A stretch of DNA of 64,000 nucleotides, from NCBI GenBank assembly GCA_038030265.1, contig CM075938.1:55173189-55237188 (forward strand), in the 5' to 3' direction. A program made the translations under genes and the position numbers. Positions 10,301 through 21,329 of the stretch are shown piece after piece; position 1 is the stretch's first letter; every line of letters starts with the position of its first letter. The notes under the pieces were generated by a model. The model searched no databases. It saw only the letters and a program-made list of their open reading frames with translations, and was not told the origin of the DNA. This stretch comes from Corythucha ciliata (lineage: Eukaryota > Arthropoda > Insecta > Hemiptera > Tingidae).

Positions 10301-13300
10301 GGTTAAAATCAAGAAGAATCGCGTGAGTGAAATTGAGAGAAATCACTAATTCACTGTTGAAATTTGGAAAAACGTCAATTCGCCGCTAAGTTGAGAAGAA
10401 ACGCTAATCGGCGGCTAAAACAGAGATTGATGCTAATTTACGACTAAAAGCGAGAATTTCTGGGTAAAATTAAGATAAAGCGCTCACTCGCTTGCTAAAA
10501 TGTAGAAAAACGCTCATTCACGGATCAAGTAGAGGAAATCCACGAAATAGCTGCAATTGAGTAAAAGTGATAATTCTCACCTCAAATGGAGAAATAATCA
10601 CCGGGTGATTTAAGGAGGACTATAGGGACATAGCCCCCCTAGTTGATCGTATTACCCCCCCCCCCCCAAGGAAATTATTCTCAAGCCCCTTTTCGAAAAT
10701 TTTAGAAAAACTTATGGTTTCACCAAAGTCATATGAAAAACCAAGTCCTCAGACTCGAGGAAAAAAATGTTTATTATTTTGGGTTGGGATTTTTGCTCCC
10801 GTTATGAATAAAAAAGGAAAAAAACCGCCGAATACAAAAATTATAATAGCTCTGTTCGTTGACTGTTTCCAGTATTGCAAATAAAACAGAATAAACAAAA
10901 CACACCAATTTGATTGGTTAAAATCACGCTTCCCCATGACAACTGCCAATTTTACTGAACTAGCAGCAGCCACCGAACAAAGCTTATATTTATTTTCGGT
11001 TTGAAGTTGCAGCGTGATATCTATCTTGATACCATATGTTTTTTTCAACACTTGGCTTTTGTGTAATTTTTGAATTTAGCGAGTGATCTACTTTCATAGT
11101 AGAGCAGCGCAACGTATCGGGAGCAAATATCCCAATGAACCAATCCCAACCACGAACCGCTTCATTTTTTTAACATACAAATAATACAAAGTTTAATGAC
11201 TTGGTTTTCCACAGCCATGCCACACAAAATGGATTTTTCATTGGTTCAAACGGGCCAAAATTTGTTTCCGATACAGTGAAAACCACGAAATTGCCTTTTT
11301 AGGTGAACCAGCGCCAATAAATTTTGTTTTTTTAGAAGTTAATCACAAAAACTACCTTCAGAATGGGTCAGCAGCACGAAATTAGGTTAATTGATGCTGA
11401 GAAACTCGAATTTCTTAAGAGCTAAATTGTTCCCGCAGGTCTTGCTAAATTGTTTAGAATGGGTTACGGGTCAACTCTGCGAAATTATGCTTTTACGAGG
11501 AATGAGATCAGAAAAATTGTTCTTCGAGAACGACAGATCGACGGAAAGCCAAAAACCACTTTTTCCAACATTTCAGGAACGTCGAAGTAAAATGATCACA
11601 CACCGCGGACTTGTTTTTGTATAGGTCAACAGGGCGAAATTATGCTTTGTTGTAGCAGCGGAAGCCACGAAATTGCATTTTAATGAGACTAGACGCGCCA
11701 AATTGGTCGTTGATTGTCTCATCAAACTCACAACAATTTTAGAGACAATTTCACAAGATTGGAAGATTGGATCACATCTTCCAATCTTGCAAAATTGTTT
11801 TTTGAATGGGTAAAAGCGCGATTTTTGTTTTTTCTTCTTTCTTTTTTTTCTGTCATGAAATTGGTCGCGGGCTGAATGAGCCCCCCCCCCCCCCGAATTG
11901 CATTTTGAAAGAGCAATCCTGAGATATTTTGTTTTTAAAAGAGGCAGAGCCGTGCAACTCTTTAAAATGGGTCAGTAAGCCGGAAATTTCACATTGCCCC
12001 AGCGAAATTGGTCTCTGGCGCGCTAAACCCACGAAATTTGGTCTCAGAAAGTGTCAAACCGGCGAATTGCTTTTTTAGACACCTGAGAACGCGTTTGGTT
12101 TTTTTTTTGCATTAACCAGAATCGTCATTTAAAGTGTCTAACCAGCAGCATTGATCAAAACCAGGTGCAATTGGCTTTTTAGGGAGTCAATCTTGTGACA
12201 TTAGCTCCTTGAGTGAGGAAACCTTTGAAATTCGTTCTGCGAGCATCGGAGAAATAATCCACAAAACTTGGAAATTTGATTTGATGGGGGGGGGGCTTGA
12301 GCTCAGGGCTAAGCCTCCTCCTTGAATATTTCACCCTAAATCCTCCCTTGGAAATAAATTCGCTTCAGAAAACAATGAAAACATCTCTAAATTACTCTGC
12401 CACGTACTGATCTTCTCTCTGAAGGCTGATAGTTTGTCTGAGGGTGAAAAAAATACTATCAGGGGGACCAGTGTCGGCTTTAAGGGTAGGGGGTGGGGCA
12501 AGCCGGGCGACCACACGGGGGCGCCGAATCCTAAGGGGCGCCTATAGCAAAATGAAGGCGGACGAGACAAAATGACCTAAGAAGCGCATTTTATTTATTA
12601 GTCATATAAATTAGTTAAAAAGGAGCGTTGATTGTCTAGCGATCTGCTCTGACAGAAGCCAGGACCCACAGAGAATTAATACACAGCAGATAATTAGCGA
12701 ATTAATTAGCAATTTTTTTCAGTTTTGTCCCTAAATTAGGATATTGTCCCAATTTTACCCGACAATTAGCGCTTTTTCCAATGTTATTAGCGTATTAGTG
12801 ATTTATCAATTTTAGTAGCTATTTATAGCGATTTTCTCAATGTTTTAGATTAGATGATTAGCGTGTGTCCCAATTTTAGCAGCTAATTGCCGTTAATTAG
12901 CTCTTTTCGCAAAATTAGCTACGAATTAGAAGCTTTTCTCATTTGTATTCGCGAATGGGCAATTTTTAATCATTTTTATCAATTTAAACCCGAATTGGTC
13001 TCCCCCCCCTCACTTTTATAGTCTTGAACAAGCGGCTTTTTTGACTTTTTTGTTGCATTTTTTGCGCTTGCAAAAAAGCATAATCCGGGACACGTATTAA
13101 TTTTACCAAAAATAGCGTTTTTTTTTCTTCATTTTTGCCATAGAGTGGCTTATCTATACACCGCGAATCAGCGATTTTTTCTCAATTTTAGTCTGGAAGT
13201 TTGATCGAGATACCGTGAATGAACGCTTTCAAAATAGTTTCAGCCATAAATATTAGCTCTTTTTCAAAACCTTTTGCTGCAAACTTGCCCCCAAGAACAG

Positions 13301-16300
13301 CATTATTAGTGGGCTTTCTCATCTATATCCTCTTAAGGACCTAGAAAAACTGGAGATCAGCGTATTTTCTCTATTTTAGCCGCGAAGTTACCCCCCAGAA
13401 AGCGCGCAATTGCTCTCAATTTGAGCCTTCAGAATTTCGCTTTTGTGGGCTAAATCTAATAATCAGCTACACACAATCCGACCTGGGTCAGATGGACTGA
13501 AAATTGTCGAAAGGAGCCAATATCGCTACGTTCAACCGCATACCAAAACTCCCTTTCACTTAAAAATCCTCATTTCCCACATCTTTAAGCTTTTGGGTGG
13601 CACCCTCTGGTGGAGGGCGCGAAGTGGTCCGCTCCCGTCGCTCCTACGCAACTGATTCACGGAAAGAAGTATAAAAAGCGTTAAATTACGGGGGAAAATT
13701 AAGAAAAATACTTCGTGGCTAAAGTTTCTTGATGCTTCCGCGGATAACGTGTAGAAAGAGCGCTAATCAGAGGCAAGACGATAGAAGGCAAGAACGTGTC
13801 TCAAACTGAGAAAAAGCGCTAATTCACAGCTGAAATTTATGGATGAAATTGAGAAAATTCGATTATTTGCGGCTAAAATCAGGAAAAATGCGAATTCACT
13901 GCAAAAATTCAGAAAAATCGCTAATTCACAGCTAATATGAGAAAAAATCCCTACTCCGCGGCTAATTCGCTAATCCGATAAAATTGAGAAGAAGCGCTAA
14001 AGTGAGAACACGCTAATTCGCGGTTTAATTGAGAAAACATCAACTCGTGGCTTCCGATAGAATAACTTAGGACTAGAAAGTGAAAAAAAGGGATAATCCG
14101 CAGCCAAATTCAGAAAAAGTGTTAGGCAATTTGCGTCGAAAATTGGGAAACAATGAGAGAAAATTCTAATTTAGGGCTAAAATAAAGAAAAATGGCTAAT
14201 TTGGGGGTTAATTTGAGAAAATTTGCTCTTTGATAGAAAATTGAGAAAATGTCAAGCCTCGGTTTCCGGAGGCAACTTAGTGGCCAATTACGAAAACGCG
14301 CTATAATTTACGGCAAAAATTGATAAAAATCTCTTATTCACCGCTAAAATGGAGACAAATAGCTAATTCACCAATGAAATTAAGAAGAAGCGCCGAAGTG
14401 TAGAAAAAACGCGAATTCGCGGTTAAAATGAGAAAATAAGTCAAATCACGTCTTATTCTGAACGGTGACTTTACAGGGGCGCTGGTGAGAAAAATTCGCC
14501 CGAGGGCGCCAAATGTCTAAGGCCGGCACTGAGACCTTGCACTCCTGAATTTCTGCGTTGAGGCGAGGAACTGGATAGTGTCAGCCAATTAAGTAAGCTA
14601 ATATTGTCCTCCAGTCATCGTCATTCAAGAGAGCACAATAGTCTTCATGACTTTCAACAGGTTCTTGGTTGCAATAAGTTCTACGTATTTAATTGATTGT
14701 TATATTTTCTAATTGGAATTGTTGTTCATATTCTAAAGCGGCCCACACACGATTAAACATGCTTGACAAGCAGGTTTGATCGTGTGTGGGGTCATGTTTG
14801 AAGGTTTGACAACACGTTTGACGGTTTTCAGTTCACTGCCAGAAAATTTGCTCGCAAACATTAGGTTTGGCGAACAGATTAGATTGTGTGTGTGGGTGCG
14901 TGTGTTTGTGTGTTTCAAACCTTCAAACCATCGAGAAAAAAGGGTATTGGGACACTGCTGAAGCTTGGGCGCGCGTTTGAAGTTGAAGCTTGACGGCAAG
15001 TTTGATCGTGTGGGTGCGGCGTCAAACGTCAAACATACTTGACAAGCGTGGTTTTATTAGTTGCGCTTGACAAGCAGGTTTGATCGTGTGTGGCCTTCTA
15101 TAAGCCACAGATGGCCTCATACAAATGTGCCACTGAGGACGTCCAAGTTAGGGTGAAAACCGGTATCCCGACGTGACAGAGTGCGACGTTCTGTTCAGTT
15201 CAATCGGCGGTTAATCGCAAAAAACCTCTGCAGTTTCATGACAAAATTGCCAATTTCGTAAATATTCGCGATATTTTTGACAAAAAGTCAGTTTTTGGGG
15301 CTTTTTGAAGAATATTTTTGTGGTTAGAGCTGTTATTACAGCGTCCAACAGTGTTTCTGAATGGTAGTTTGTGTCGAGTTGACGCGCGAAGTTGTCAGTC
15401 TGGTATGACAGTTATTTTCAACTCATGCAAGACTTTAGATCGAGACCAGGCTTAACGAAGCCTTCCTCTTAAAGGCATCCGCGGCATCCCTGTTAATAAA
15501 TTCACGGTACAAAACGTAGCAACTTACCACAAACGTTGCACAAAGAGTCGTCACTATCCATGTTTTGCGTGCCAAATCCGGGCGCTTTGTCCACATTTTT
15601 CTGCAACAGATTCACGGATTAGACAAACTGAATAGGCGAGAATTTAATTATTTGTCAGCCTCTCACCGGATCAAAATCATTCGAATCTTCGTTCATTCTA
15701 GCGAGCATTTCTTCAATCGTCTCTTCACGGTTTGGCTGCTGCAGGACAAAACAAATTTTAAAAAAGAACCTTTTCGACATCGCTAGTTTAACACAACCAA
15801 AAATCACACCTCCTCCGCATCGGACATTGGCTCGTCTTTTATCTCTATCTCAGAAGTGAGGCCCGGTTCAGCTGGAGGCCCGCTCGAACTCGAAAGGGAG
15901 AATGATGAGCTGACGATGACGCAGTCATCTTTGTTTTTGTCCGCCGTCTGTTCGCACTTCTGCACACACAAAAAAAGGCACGATAAATGATTGAAATCAA
16001 CGGTAAAAGTATTCATCAAGTCTCTACCAACCGATCGGTATTTTCTCCGTTTCTTCAAAGCGGTCTGAATCGTTCTCCAATGTTTCTTGTCTGTTTTCTT
16101 AAGACGACGACTTAATTTCGCTTCAAAACACAACCTCAATCGACCAATCCCTCGATATTCCAACACTTTGATCAATTTGCCGTAATCTCTACATTTGAAT
16201 GATTTTAAGACATTTAAATAGCACGAAACTTTAGTCTGCATACCTCGGATAAAACTTATTTCTCCAAACCAGTGGAAGATTGACCGTAGGGACAGCATTT

Positions 16301-16602
16301 CGTTTCAATGTCCTGTCTGTAAACGAGACCACAATCTACAAAGCAAGTTCTGAGGGCGTGACGCCGGTACAAACACTTTTACCTTTTTCAAAATCTTCGT
16401 CCGTAAAGTGCAGCCGGCAGATTCTCATTTTTCTTGAAAATTTCTTCGGTAGTTTAAGCGTGTGAATCCACTCGCGAAAAATTCTCTGTCCGTCGACTAG
16501 CAAATCCGTCGGAGGAAATTTGTAAAGACTCGACTTGGATCTCACTGAATTACAGCCGTGCACGCAACAGATTTTGGCCGGTGATATATTACGACTAGAC
16601 AT
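6543..16602 (-). CDS. THAP-domain plus nine C2H2 zinc-finger protein, 7 exons, 514 aa
   Basis: A probable nuclear DNA-binding regulator. Exons (minus strand, 5' to 3'): 16602-16383, 16316-16244, 16188-16032, 15959-15810, 15738-15667, 15600-15528, 7342-6543. All introns are GT-AG, phases agree throughout, and the joined length is 1545 bases including the stop. Residues 1-85 form a THAP domain: C12/C17, W45, C62/H65, and the typical AVPTV box at 81-85, encoded only after splicing. Residues about 100-150 are basic. Residues 151-224 are Ser-rich then acidic, with IKDE at 190-193, a SUMO-type motif. Residues 245-514 carry nine C2H2 fingers with LxxH spacing. The start is the ATG just before the THAP domain. 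THAP fused to many C2H2 fingers is known in arthropods and is often linked to co-opted transposon domains; the orthologue is not identified. Exon 3's donor (TCG/GTTGGT) was chosen because the alternative brings a stop. Confidence 0.88.
7343..7789. other. Start of intron 6 acceptor side, no element recognised
   Basis: Apart from the acceptor of exon 7, I see only AT-rich sequence and a GC-richer patch near 7440-7650. No repeat family or reading frame of note. Confidence 0.5.
7790..8645 (-). repeat. Type B ~30-bp degenerate array inside intron 6
   Basis: Units of about 30 bases of the form GAGCCAAAACACGAAATTGGCTTT recur, for example at 7850-8050 and densely at 8430-8640. Near 8240 the small motif TAGG is repeated four times. 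The open frame at 8321-8722 comes from the array's near-triplet periodicity and is not a gene. Confidence 0.7.
8646..9456. other. Intron 6 interior, nothing assigned
   Basis: A few weak type B-like phrases occur near 8940-9070 (CGCTCCACTAAAAAACCAATTT). The rest shows no gene, RNA or clear repeat. Confidence 0.45.
9457..9665 (+). mobile_element. hAT-like terminus, second CAGTGGTT family copy
   Basis: CAGTGGTTCGCAACCTTTTT, CCAAGCCACGGCACCC and a G run near 9599-9607 repeat the layout of the terminus at 5325. It ends in the type A array near 9669. No duplication could be read. Confidence 0.4.
9669..10615 (+). repeat. Type A ~30-bp degenerate array in intron 6
   Basis: Roughly thirty diverged units with the phrases CTAATTCACGGCTAAAATTGAG and GAAAAACGC, mean spacing about 29-31. 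A copy of the dispersed TGCGGTGAGGAGGGG repeat sits at about 9950-10010. Variant units with TGCTCCTGAAGGTGAC near 10105 belong to the special GGAGGC-type unit described in the findings. Confidence 0.75.
10616..11215. other. Intron 6, nothing assigned
   Basis: Contains a 12-base C run near 10657 and an AT-rich stretch. The open frame at 10749-11051 (minus) has no recognisable domain. Confidence 0.45.
11216..12290 (+). repeat. Type B array in intron 6
   Basis: Diverged units with GAAATTGCATTTTAATGAG, CGCCAAATTGGTCG and GTCAAACCGGCGAATTGC recur about every 30-60 bases. Short inverted words at 11757-11795 (ATTGGAAGATTGGATC against GATCACATCTTCCAAT) form a small hairpin. C and G runs at about 11880 and 12287 interrupt it. 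Confidence 0.6.
12469..14531 (-). mobile_element. hAT-like element with type A arrays in inverted halves
   Basis: The left end CAGTGTCGGCTTTAAGGG (12469) and right end CTAAGGCCGGCACTG (to 14531) are near-inverted. The subterminal GGGCGCC-rich blocks match both ends of the element at 31539-37672. The interior reads as type A repeat on the minus strand (about 12660-13440) and on the plus strand (about 13670-14450), with a 200-bp centre. No 8-bp duplication is visible (AGGGGGAC against AGACCTTG), so the two ends could belong to separate insertions. Inside intron 6 of the THAP gene. Confidence 0.6.
14740..15095. mobile_element. MITE, 356 bp, in intron 6
   Basis: Ends GGCCCACACACGATTAAACA (14740) and GTTTGATCGTGTGTGGCC (to 15095) are inverted copies of about 30 bp, with CTTGACAAGC words on both sides. 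A second, internal palindrome occupies 14745-14793. The flanks TTCTAAAGC and TTCTATAAGC look like a 9-10-bp target duplication, which would suit a Mutator-like element; that is inference. Confidence 0.65.
15096..15527. other. Donor end of intron 6, nothing assigned
   Basis: No repeat family or frame recognised between the MITE and the donor GTAAGT of exon 6 at 15527. Confidence 0.5.
15528..16602 (-). CDS. Exons 1-6 of the THAP/zinc-finger gene
   Basis: Six short exons with small introns. Exon 1 (16602-16383) encodes the zinc-binding part of the THAP domain. Exon 2 (16316-16244) supplies the RNAVPTVNLP end of that domain. Exon 3 (16188-16032) is Lys/Arg-rich. Exon 4 (15959-15810) runs from KCEQTADKN to MSDAEE and is Ser-rich then acidic. 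Exon 5 (15738-15667) is QPNREETIEEMLARMNEDSN plus DFDP. Exon 6 (15600-15528) ends in SLCNVC plus one base. Read through without splicing, exons 1 and 2 would end in stops, so the joins matter. A downstream acceptor at 15735 is an equal alternative for exon 5 (one Gln less). Confidence 0.85.
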
Positions 16603-17180
16603 TTTAAAAATTTGATCTAACGATAATTAATTTTTGGGGAAAATAAAAATTGTCTTTGCCCGGGTCCTGCCCTAAACAACTAATCAAAAGAAGAAAGAAG
16701 TAAAAAGGTAAACACGCGAAGGAGATTTTCGCGGTGCACTGTGCAGTGCGCATGTACCCTGCAAGCGGCTTCCCGCCCGTGCGTTGGCGCGAGTTGCCCT
16801 GTCCAGCCACAACGCGCGTTTTTCTCATGAACGGGCGATTTCCTTCCCGAAAAAGAAGCGAAAATTGTTGTTTTTTCCGCAGCCAAGCAATTGAAATTTT
16901 AATATTTTTTCGTCCAGAGCCCAAAGTTACAGTCTCCTTTGAGTGCAACCGAGGACGAATTTTACGGTTTCTTTACCCATACGGAGAATGAAAATCCCGT
17001 GAATTTGCATAAGCTTTAAGCTCACTATGAAAAATTATAATTTTGCTTCCTCGAATACCGAAGGTATGGGAAGCTATGTGATCGTTTCTCGAGGTGAAAA
17101 AATTTTTGGTCTCCGATTTCAAAAATTCCACTTGCCTTATGCGTTTTAGAGCTTTCTGAACAACTTTGGTTCCGTGTCTG
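16603..17180. other. 5' flank of the THAP/zinc-finger gene
   Basis: Probable promoter side of the minus-strand gene. I see no clear TATA box at a sensible distance and no divergent gene. Open frames here (for example 16604-16948) show no domain. Confidence 0.4.
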
Positions 17181-17194
17181 TAAATCCGTGTGTC

Positions 17195-17590
17195 TGTACA
17201 CTTTATACCAACGCGCTTATCTCCTAATGTAGCCAACCGATTTTGATGAAATTTTCGGGATACACGTCGATTAGGCCACAGATGGTCCCATTCCAATTTG
17301 AGTTAAATCGGTCCAATAGGAGAGGCTCCAGGGGGGGGGGCAGTGTACACTTCTCACCAACGCTCATATCTCCTAGAATAGGCAACCAAGATTGATGAAA
17401 TATTCGTAATAAACGTAGTTAAGGCGATAGGTGGTCCCATTTAAAATTGAATAAATTCGGTCCAATGGGAGGGATTCCAAGGGGGGGAGGTCTACGTACA
17501 CTTCTCACTAACTCACATTATCTCGGTAAAATAGGCAAGCTATCTTCATGAAATATTCGTAATAAAAGTAGGTTAGGCCATACAGGAGCG
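17195..17590 (+). repeat. Tandem repeat, unit ~160 bp, about 2.5 copies
   Basis: Three successive units share CTCATATCTCCTAGAATAGG-like, GATGAAATATTCGTAATAAA-like, GGTGGTCCCATT, CGGTCCAATGGGAG and a G run followed by GTACACTTCTCAC. Copies start near 17205, 17362 and 17510; the last is truncated at about 17587. The preceding text (TTGGTTCCGTGTCTGTAAAT, 17167-17186) looks like its leader. Type of element unknown. Confidence 0.7.
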
Positions 17591-17705
17591 GACTGTGGTA
17601 TCGAGGCGCAGGGTGGAGGATGCCTTGGTTAAGGAGGCGCCGGTTGCGTGAGCTTCAGTTTATGACAGACAACGCAGCGGCGTAAAGTTTAGGGGGCGGG
17701 GCAGG
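17591..17705. mobile_element. Fragment with GGCGCC-rich hAT-like subterminal sequence
   Basis: GGAGGCGCCGGTTGCGTGAG and TTTAGGGGGCGGGGCAGGCC resemble the subterminal blocks of the elements at 12469 and 31539. No clean end or duplication is visible. Confidence 0.3.
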
Positions 17706-17889
17706 CCATTGTCCACCCAACTGGAGTATAGGATGGACAAAAGTATATTTTCGGCCCTTTCCCACCGTATTTTCACTGCTTTCTCGATAAATTTATCCTC
17801 CAGAAGTCAGTTTTCTTCTTTGGCTGCACTAGTGGACCTGCACCTATCGGGGCCCGGGGCGGAAATCTCCAAGAGCCCCCCCCCCCACA

Positions 17890-18830
17890 AGTTGAGTTTT
17901 CTCCACTTTAGCAGCAAATTAGCGATTTTTCTACATTTTAGCACTGTTCTCAGTTTGGGCTGAAAATTAGCGTTTTCTTACGTACCTATTTTCCTCAATA
18001 ATAGCCGCAAAATATCAGGTTTTTCCGAATTTTGGCCACAAATTGCATTTTTTTGTACACCATGCGCTATGAATTAGCGATTTTTCTCAGCCACAAATCA
18101 GCAGTATTTTACCTATAGAGCCCAAAATTAGCGCCTTTTTTCTCAATTTTAGCCTCAAAGTTGCCTTTAGATGCCGCGAGTTGGCTTATTTTCAATTTTT
18201 GATGCAAATTGAATTTTTTTACAATTTTAGCCACGAATTAGTGATTTTACCCGCGAATAATCGTTTGCTTTCAATTTTAGCAGCGTAGTAACACGTAGCA
18301 GCGTTTTTAACACGTGAATTAGCGAATATTCTCAATTTTAACCACGATTTGGCGTTTTTCGCATTTTTAGCTGTAAATTGGCTATTTTTACATTTTTAAC
18401 CGTAAATTAGCATTTTTTACATTTTAGCACAGCGTTCGCAATTTTATGTTACTTTTAGCTGTAGATAAGCGTTTCTTCTCAGTTTGAGCATCAGCGGTGT
18501 TTTTTAACTTTATAGCCCCATGAATTTGCCGTTTTTCTCAATTTTAGCCAAACAGTTGCCTTCAGAAGGCACGAAGGCGAGTATTCAAGTTGGATATTTT
18601 CCGCGAATTGGTGACTTTCCTCAAGTTTAGCCGCGAACTGGCACCTTTTCTCAATTTTAGCAGCGCATTAGCGCTTCTAGCCCGTGAATTCGCGAATTTT
18701 CTCATTTTTAGCCACGAATTGGCTAAAACGGCGAAATTGCGGTTTCCGCAATTTTAGCCGCAGATTAGCCATTTTTTCCATTTTTAGATCCGAATTAGCA
18801 TTTCTTCTCAGAGAGTTTTTAGAGAGAGAG
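17890..18830 (-). repeat. Type A ~30-bp array (minus orientation)
   Basis: About thirty units reading ATTAGCGATTTTTCTCAATT and TTTAGCCGCGAATTAGCG on the plus strand, i.e. type A on the minus strand. The special unit GTTGCCTTCAGAAGGCACG occurs near 18552 and a variant near 18165. Confidence 0.75.
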
Positions 18831-18889
18831 TTCAACATTTAGAGTTTTTCGTTTCAAGGACTCGTTTCAATCTCCTTTTAGGGCGCATC

Positions 18890-19950
18890 TACCCAGTTTG
18901 GTAACTTTTGGAGTACGAATTTCAAACATTTTGTTAGTCGGTTTTACCATTTTTTGGGTTTGTTTAGTCCAACAAGGCATTTTTTTGGAGCTTAAAGTCC
19001 GTCAAACCAAACCACTTTTTCGGCGCGAATGGTCAGTTGCCATTTTTAGGACGAAATTGTCGGGATGGCCTTTTTTATGGCGTGGCATAGTCGATGCGAT
19101 TTTTTTACGGTATGAATCTTCAAATTGACATTCTAGAGTCGGTGGTCAGATTGGTCATTTTTGGAGCCGGAGGTGCCAAGTTTGGTCTTTTCAGAGAGAG
19201 GAATGGCCAGTTTGGTCATTTTCGAGCACGAACGGTTGGTTTTGCCATTTATTTTCATGACCTGAGTTGTCTGTGTAGGCTATGAATATAGGGCATGTAT
19301 GGGTATTTTATTTCATGTTTTTAGCCGTTTTTGGGTGCACGAATCGTCGATTTGGCCATTTTTATGTCAAGAATAATCATTTTTCGGCATTGTCATGGTG
19401 CTAATCGTTAGTTTAGCCATTTTTAGTGCGCATTTAGATGCAAATTATTTGGAGCCAGAACTATTTGGCAATACTTAGCGCGCAAATTGTCAGTTTAGCC
19501 ATTTTGAAGGCCGCGTTTCAAAGCCACAAATCTTCAATTTTGCCATTTTTTGGCGCAAATGGTCATTTTAGCCGGTTTTCGGGCATGAATAGTCCGTTGA
19601 GGTAAAGCGCAAATAGTCAGTATTGAACCATGTTGAGCGAATGTTCAGGTTGGCCATTTTCGGCGCGAGAGTGGTCGATTTTACTATTATCAGGCTAGGA
19701 CGTTATATGCTTCGACATTTTCAGTTGCGCGAATCGTCATTTGGCCTTTTTTAAGGCGCGCAGTTAGTTTGGCCATGTTCAGGGCGAGGCGTGTCAGTTC
19801 AGCCATTTCCTGATACGAGTCAGACCCCCATTTATACAGTGAAAATCGCCAGAAAATTGTCAGTTTGGCAATTTTCACAGCGCGAAATGTCAGAATTAGT
19901 TTGTTGGCACGTATTATAGTCTGTTTATCCATCTTTACGTTAGGAATAGC
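18890..19950 (+). repeat. Type C ~30-bp degenerate array
   Basis: Units of about 30 bases of the form GGCGCGAATGGTCAGTTTGG plus CCATTTTTAG recur from 18900 to 19940. It starts right after the type A array. The related array at 26930-27410 lies inside intron 1 of the MFSD11-type gene. Open frames here (18898-19128, 19690-19932) follow the period. Confidence 0.75.
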
Positions 19951-20096
19951 TATTTTTAGTATTTATTGGCTTTTTTTTTTAGCACGCATCAATTTCTCAA
20001 GTTTCTTCGCTGAACCGATTGGTCAACGATAATCTTCTACAGGGTGAAATCGAAGGTTTTGGCAACTATGGCTACATCCCTTCTGTTATAATAATA

Positions 20097-20424
20097 GGTC
20101 TGTTCGCGAAGCTACACTAGGTTGCCCGAGGGTACACTCGGGCGCCTGAAAATCGTTCGAGAGCAGACGAGTGTAGTTAGTGTAGCGAGTGTAGGGCGTT
20201 CGCGATGAGTTCAGAGCTACTCCGGGCTGCCCGGAGTAACTCCATTTTTTTGTTATAAATTGATAACTCTTATCTAACATGCACAGGATCATCACGACCG
20301 TTATGAATTTACACTGGCTGCTCTGAAAGCGTTCGCGTAACAAAAAAATCGTCGCTGCCCTCGCCTACACCAGCTACCCCAACCTGCCCTACACTACCCT
20401 ACACTTTCTCTCCGCGAACAGACC
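20097..20424. mobile_element. MITE, 328 bp, TA-flanked
   Basis: GGTCTGTTCGCG at 20097 and CGCGAACAGACC ending at 20424 are perfect 12-bp inverted ends, both bordered by TA. Inside, words such as AGTGTAGTTAGTGTAGCGAG and CCCTACACTACCCTACAC are also inversely related. Family not assigned; TA fits a Tc1/mariner-like or other TA-targeting element. Confidence 0.7.
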
Positions 20425-20426
20425 TA

Positions 20427-21329
20427 ATATGTAGGTTGTGTATTTCCATGAAATAATGTAAAAAGAAGGGGCACATAATATATTCTTAGTGATCCCCCGG
20501 CCCGCGTGGCCGGTCAATCCTATGTATCCTCCCCTGGTTAGGAAATGGAGAGGTGAGAGGCAAGGGACAGCTGATGATGAAAGGGGTTGATGGTAAGGGG
20601 AGGCGTTGACAATTTATTATGTAGGTAAGCAAGTATATAAGACATTAATTTTTCTTGCTTCTGTTTTTCTTATGATTTGAGGGGGTGGGTCAATATGATC
20701 TCTGGATGCGCGCTAGTCATCGTTGAAAGCGGCTAAATCCCTCCCACCATTAAAGTTACTGATTTATTTCCCTCATTTTTAACTTCCAAGAAATAAAAAG
20801 TAAGTTCCCCCCCTTCTAGCGTGCAAGAGTCTTGCGAGACTCATGCGCAAGACCAAAACGAGACTGAGCGATTTAGTGTGGACAAACGTGGACTGACTTT
20901 TTTTGAAAAATAAAAATAAATCCCCGATTTGCACGACTTTGAGCACGCATTTGAGGACACATAAAATAGTTAACGTCTATCGAAAATGGCTAATCCTGAC
21001 AGGAAATAGTGTGCTCTTTCTGAATCCATCACCAAAAGTTGCAAAAATTCAAATTGAATGCGAGTTTTTCGCAGTTAGTTTAAAAAATGATGTAAGCCTT
21101 AAAAATCGTTAGAAAAATCATATCTCGAAGGGTGTTTACCTCTACTTCACCCAATTTTTTTTGTCACACTTATCCCCTTCCACCCTGTATAAATTTCGCG
21201 TTTTTTTCACACTTTTAAAACCGCGATTTTCGCGGGTGTATACTATATTTTCTTACAATATCGCGTACAATTTCATTGAAAACACCTGTTCCATGATTAA
21301 TTTTCGTTAATATCACATGTTTTTGTCTT
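20427..21329. other. Gene-free stretch, nothing assigned
   Basis: No domain-bearing frame or repeat recognised. The open frame at 20903-21112 has no similarity I can name. Confidence 0.4.

Noticed and set aside
9669..10615. Regular ~30-bp repeats that could suggest a CRISPR array
   Set aside because: Units are diverged along their whole length and there are no identical repeats alternating with unique spacers; the window is eukaryotic.
16604..16948. 114-codon frame upstream of the THAP gene on the same strand
   Set aside because: It ends before the THAP ATG, shows no domain and would not join in frame with exon 1.
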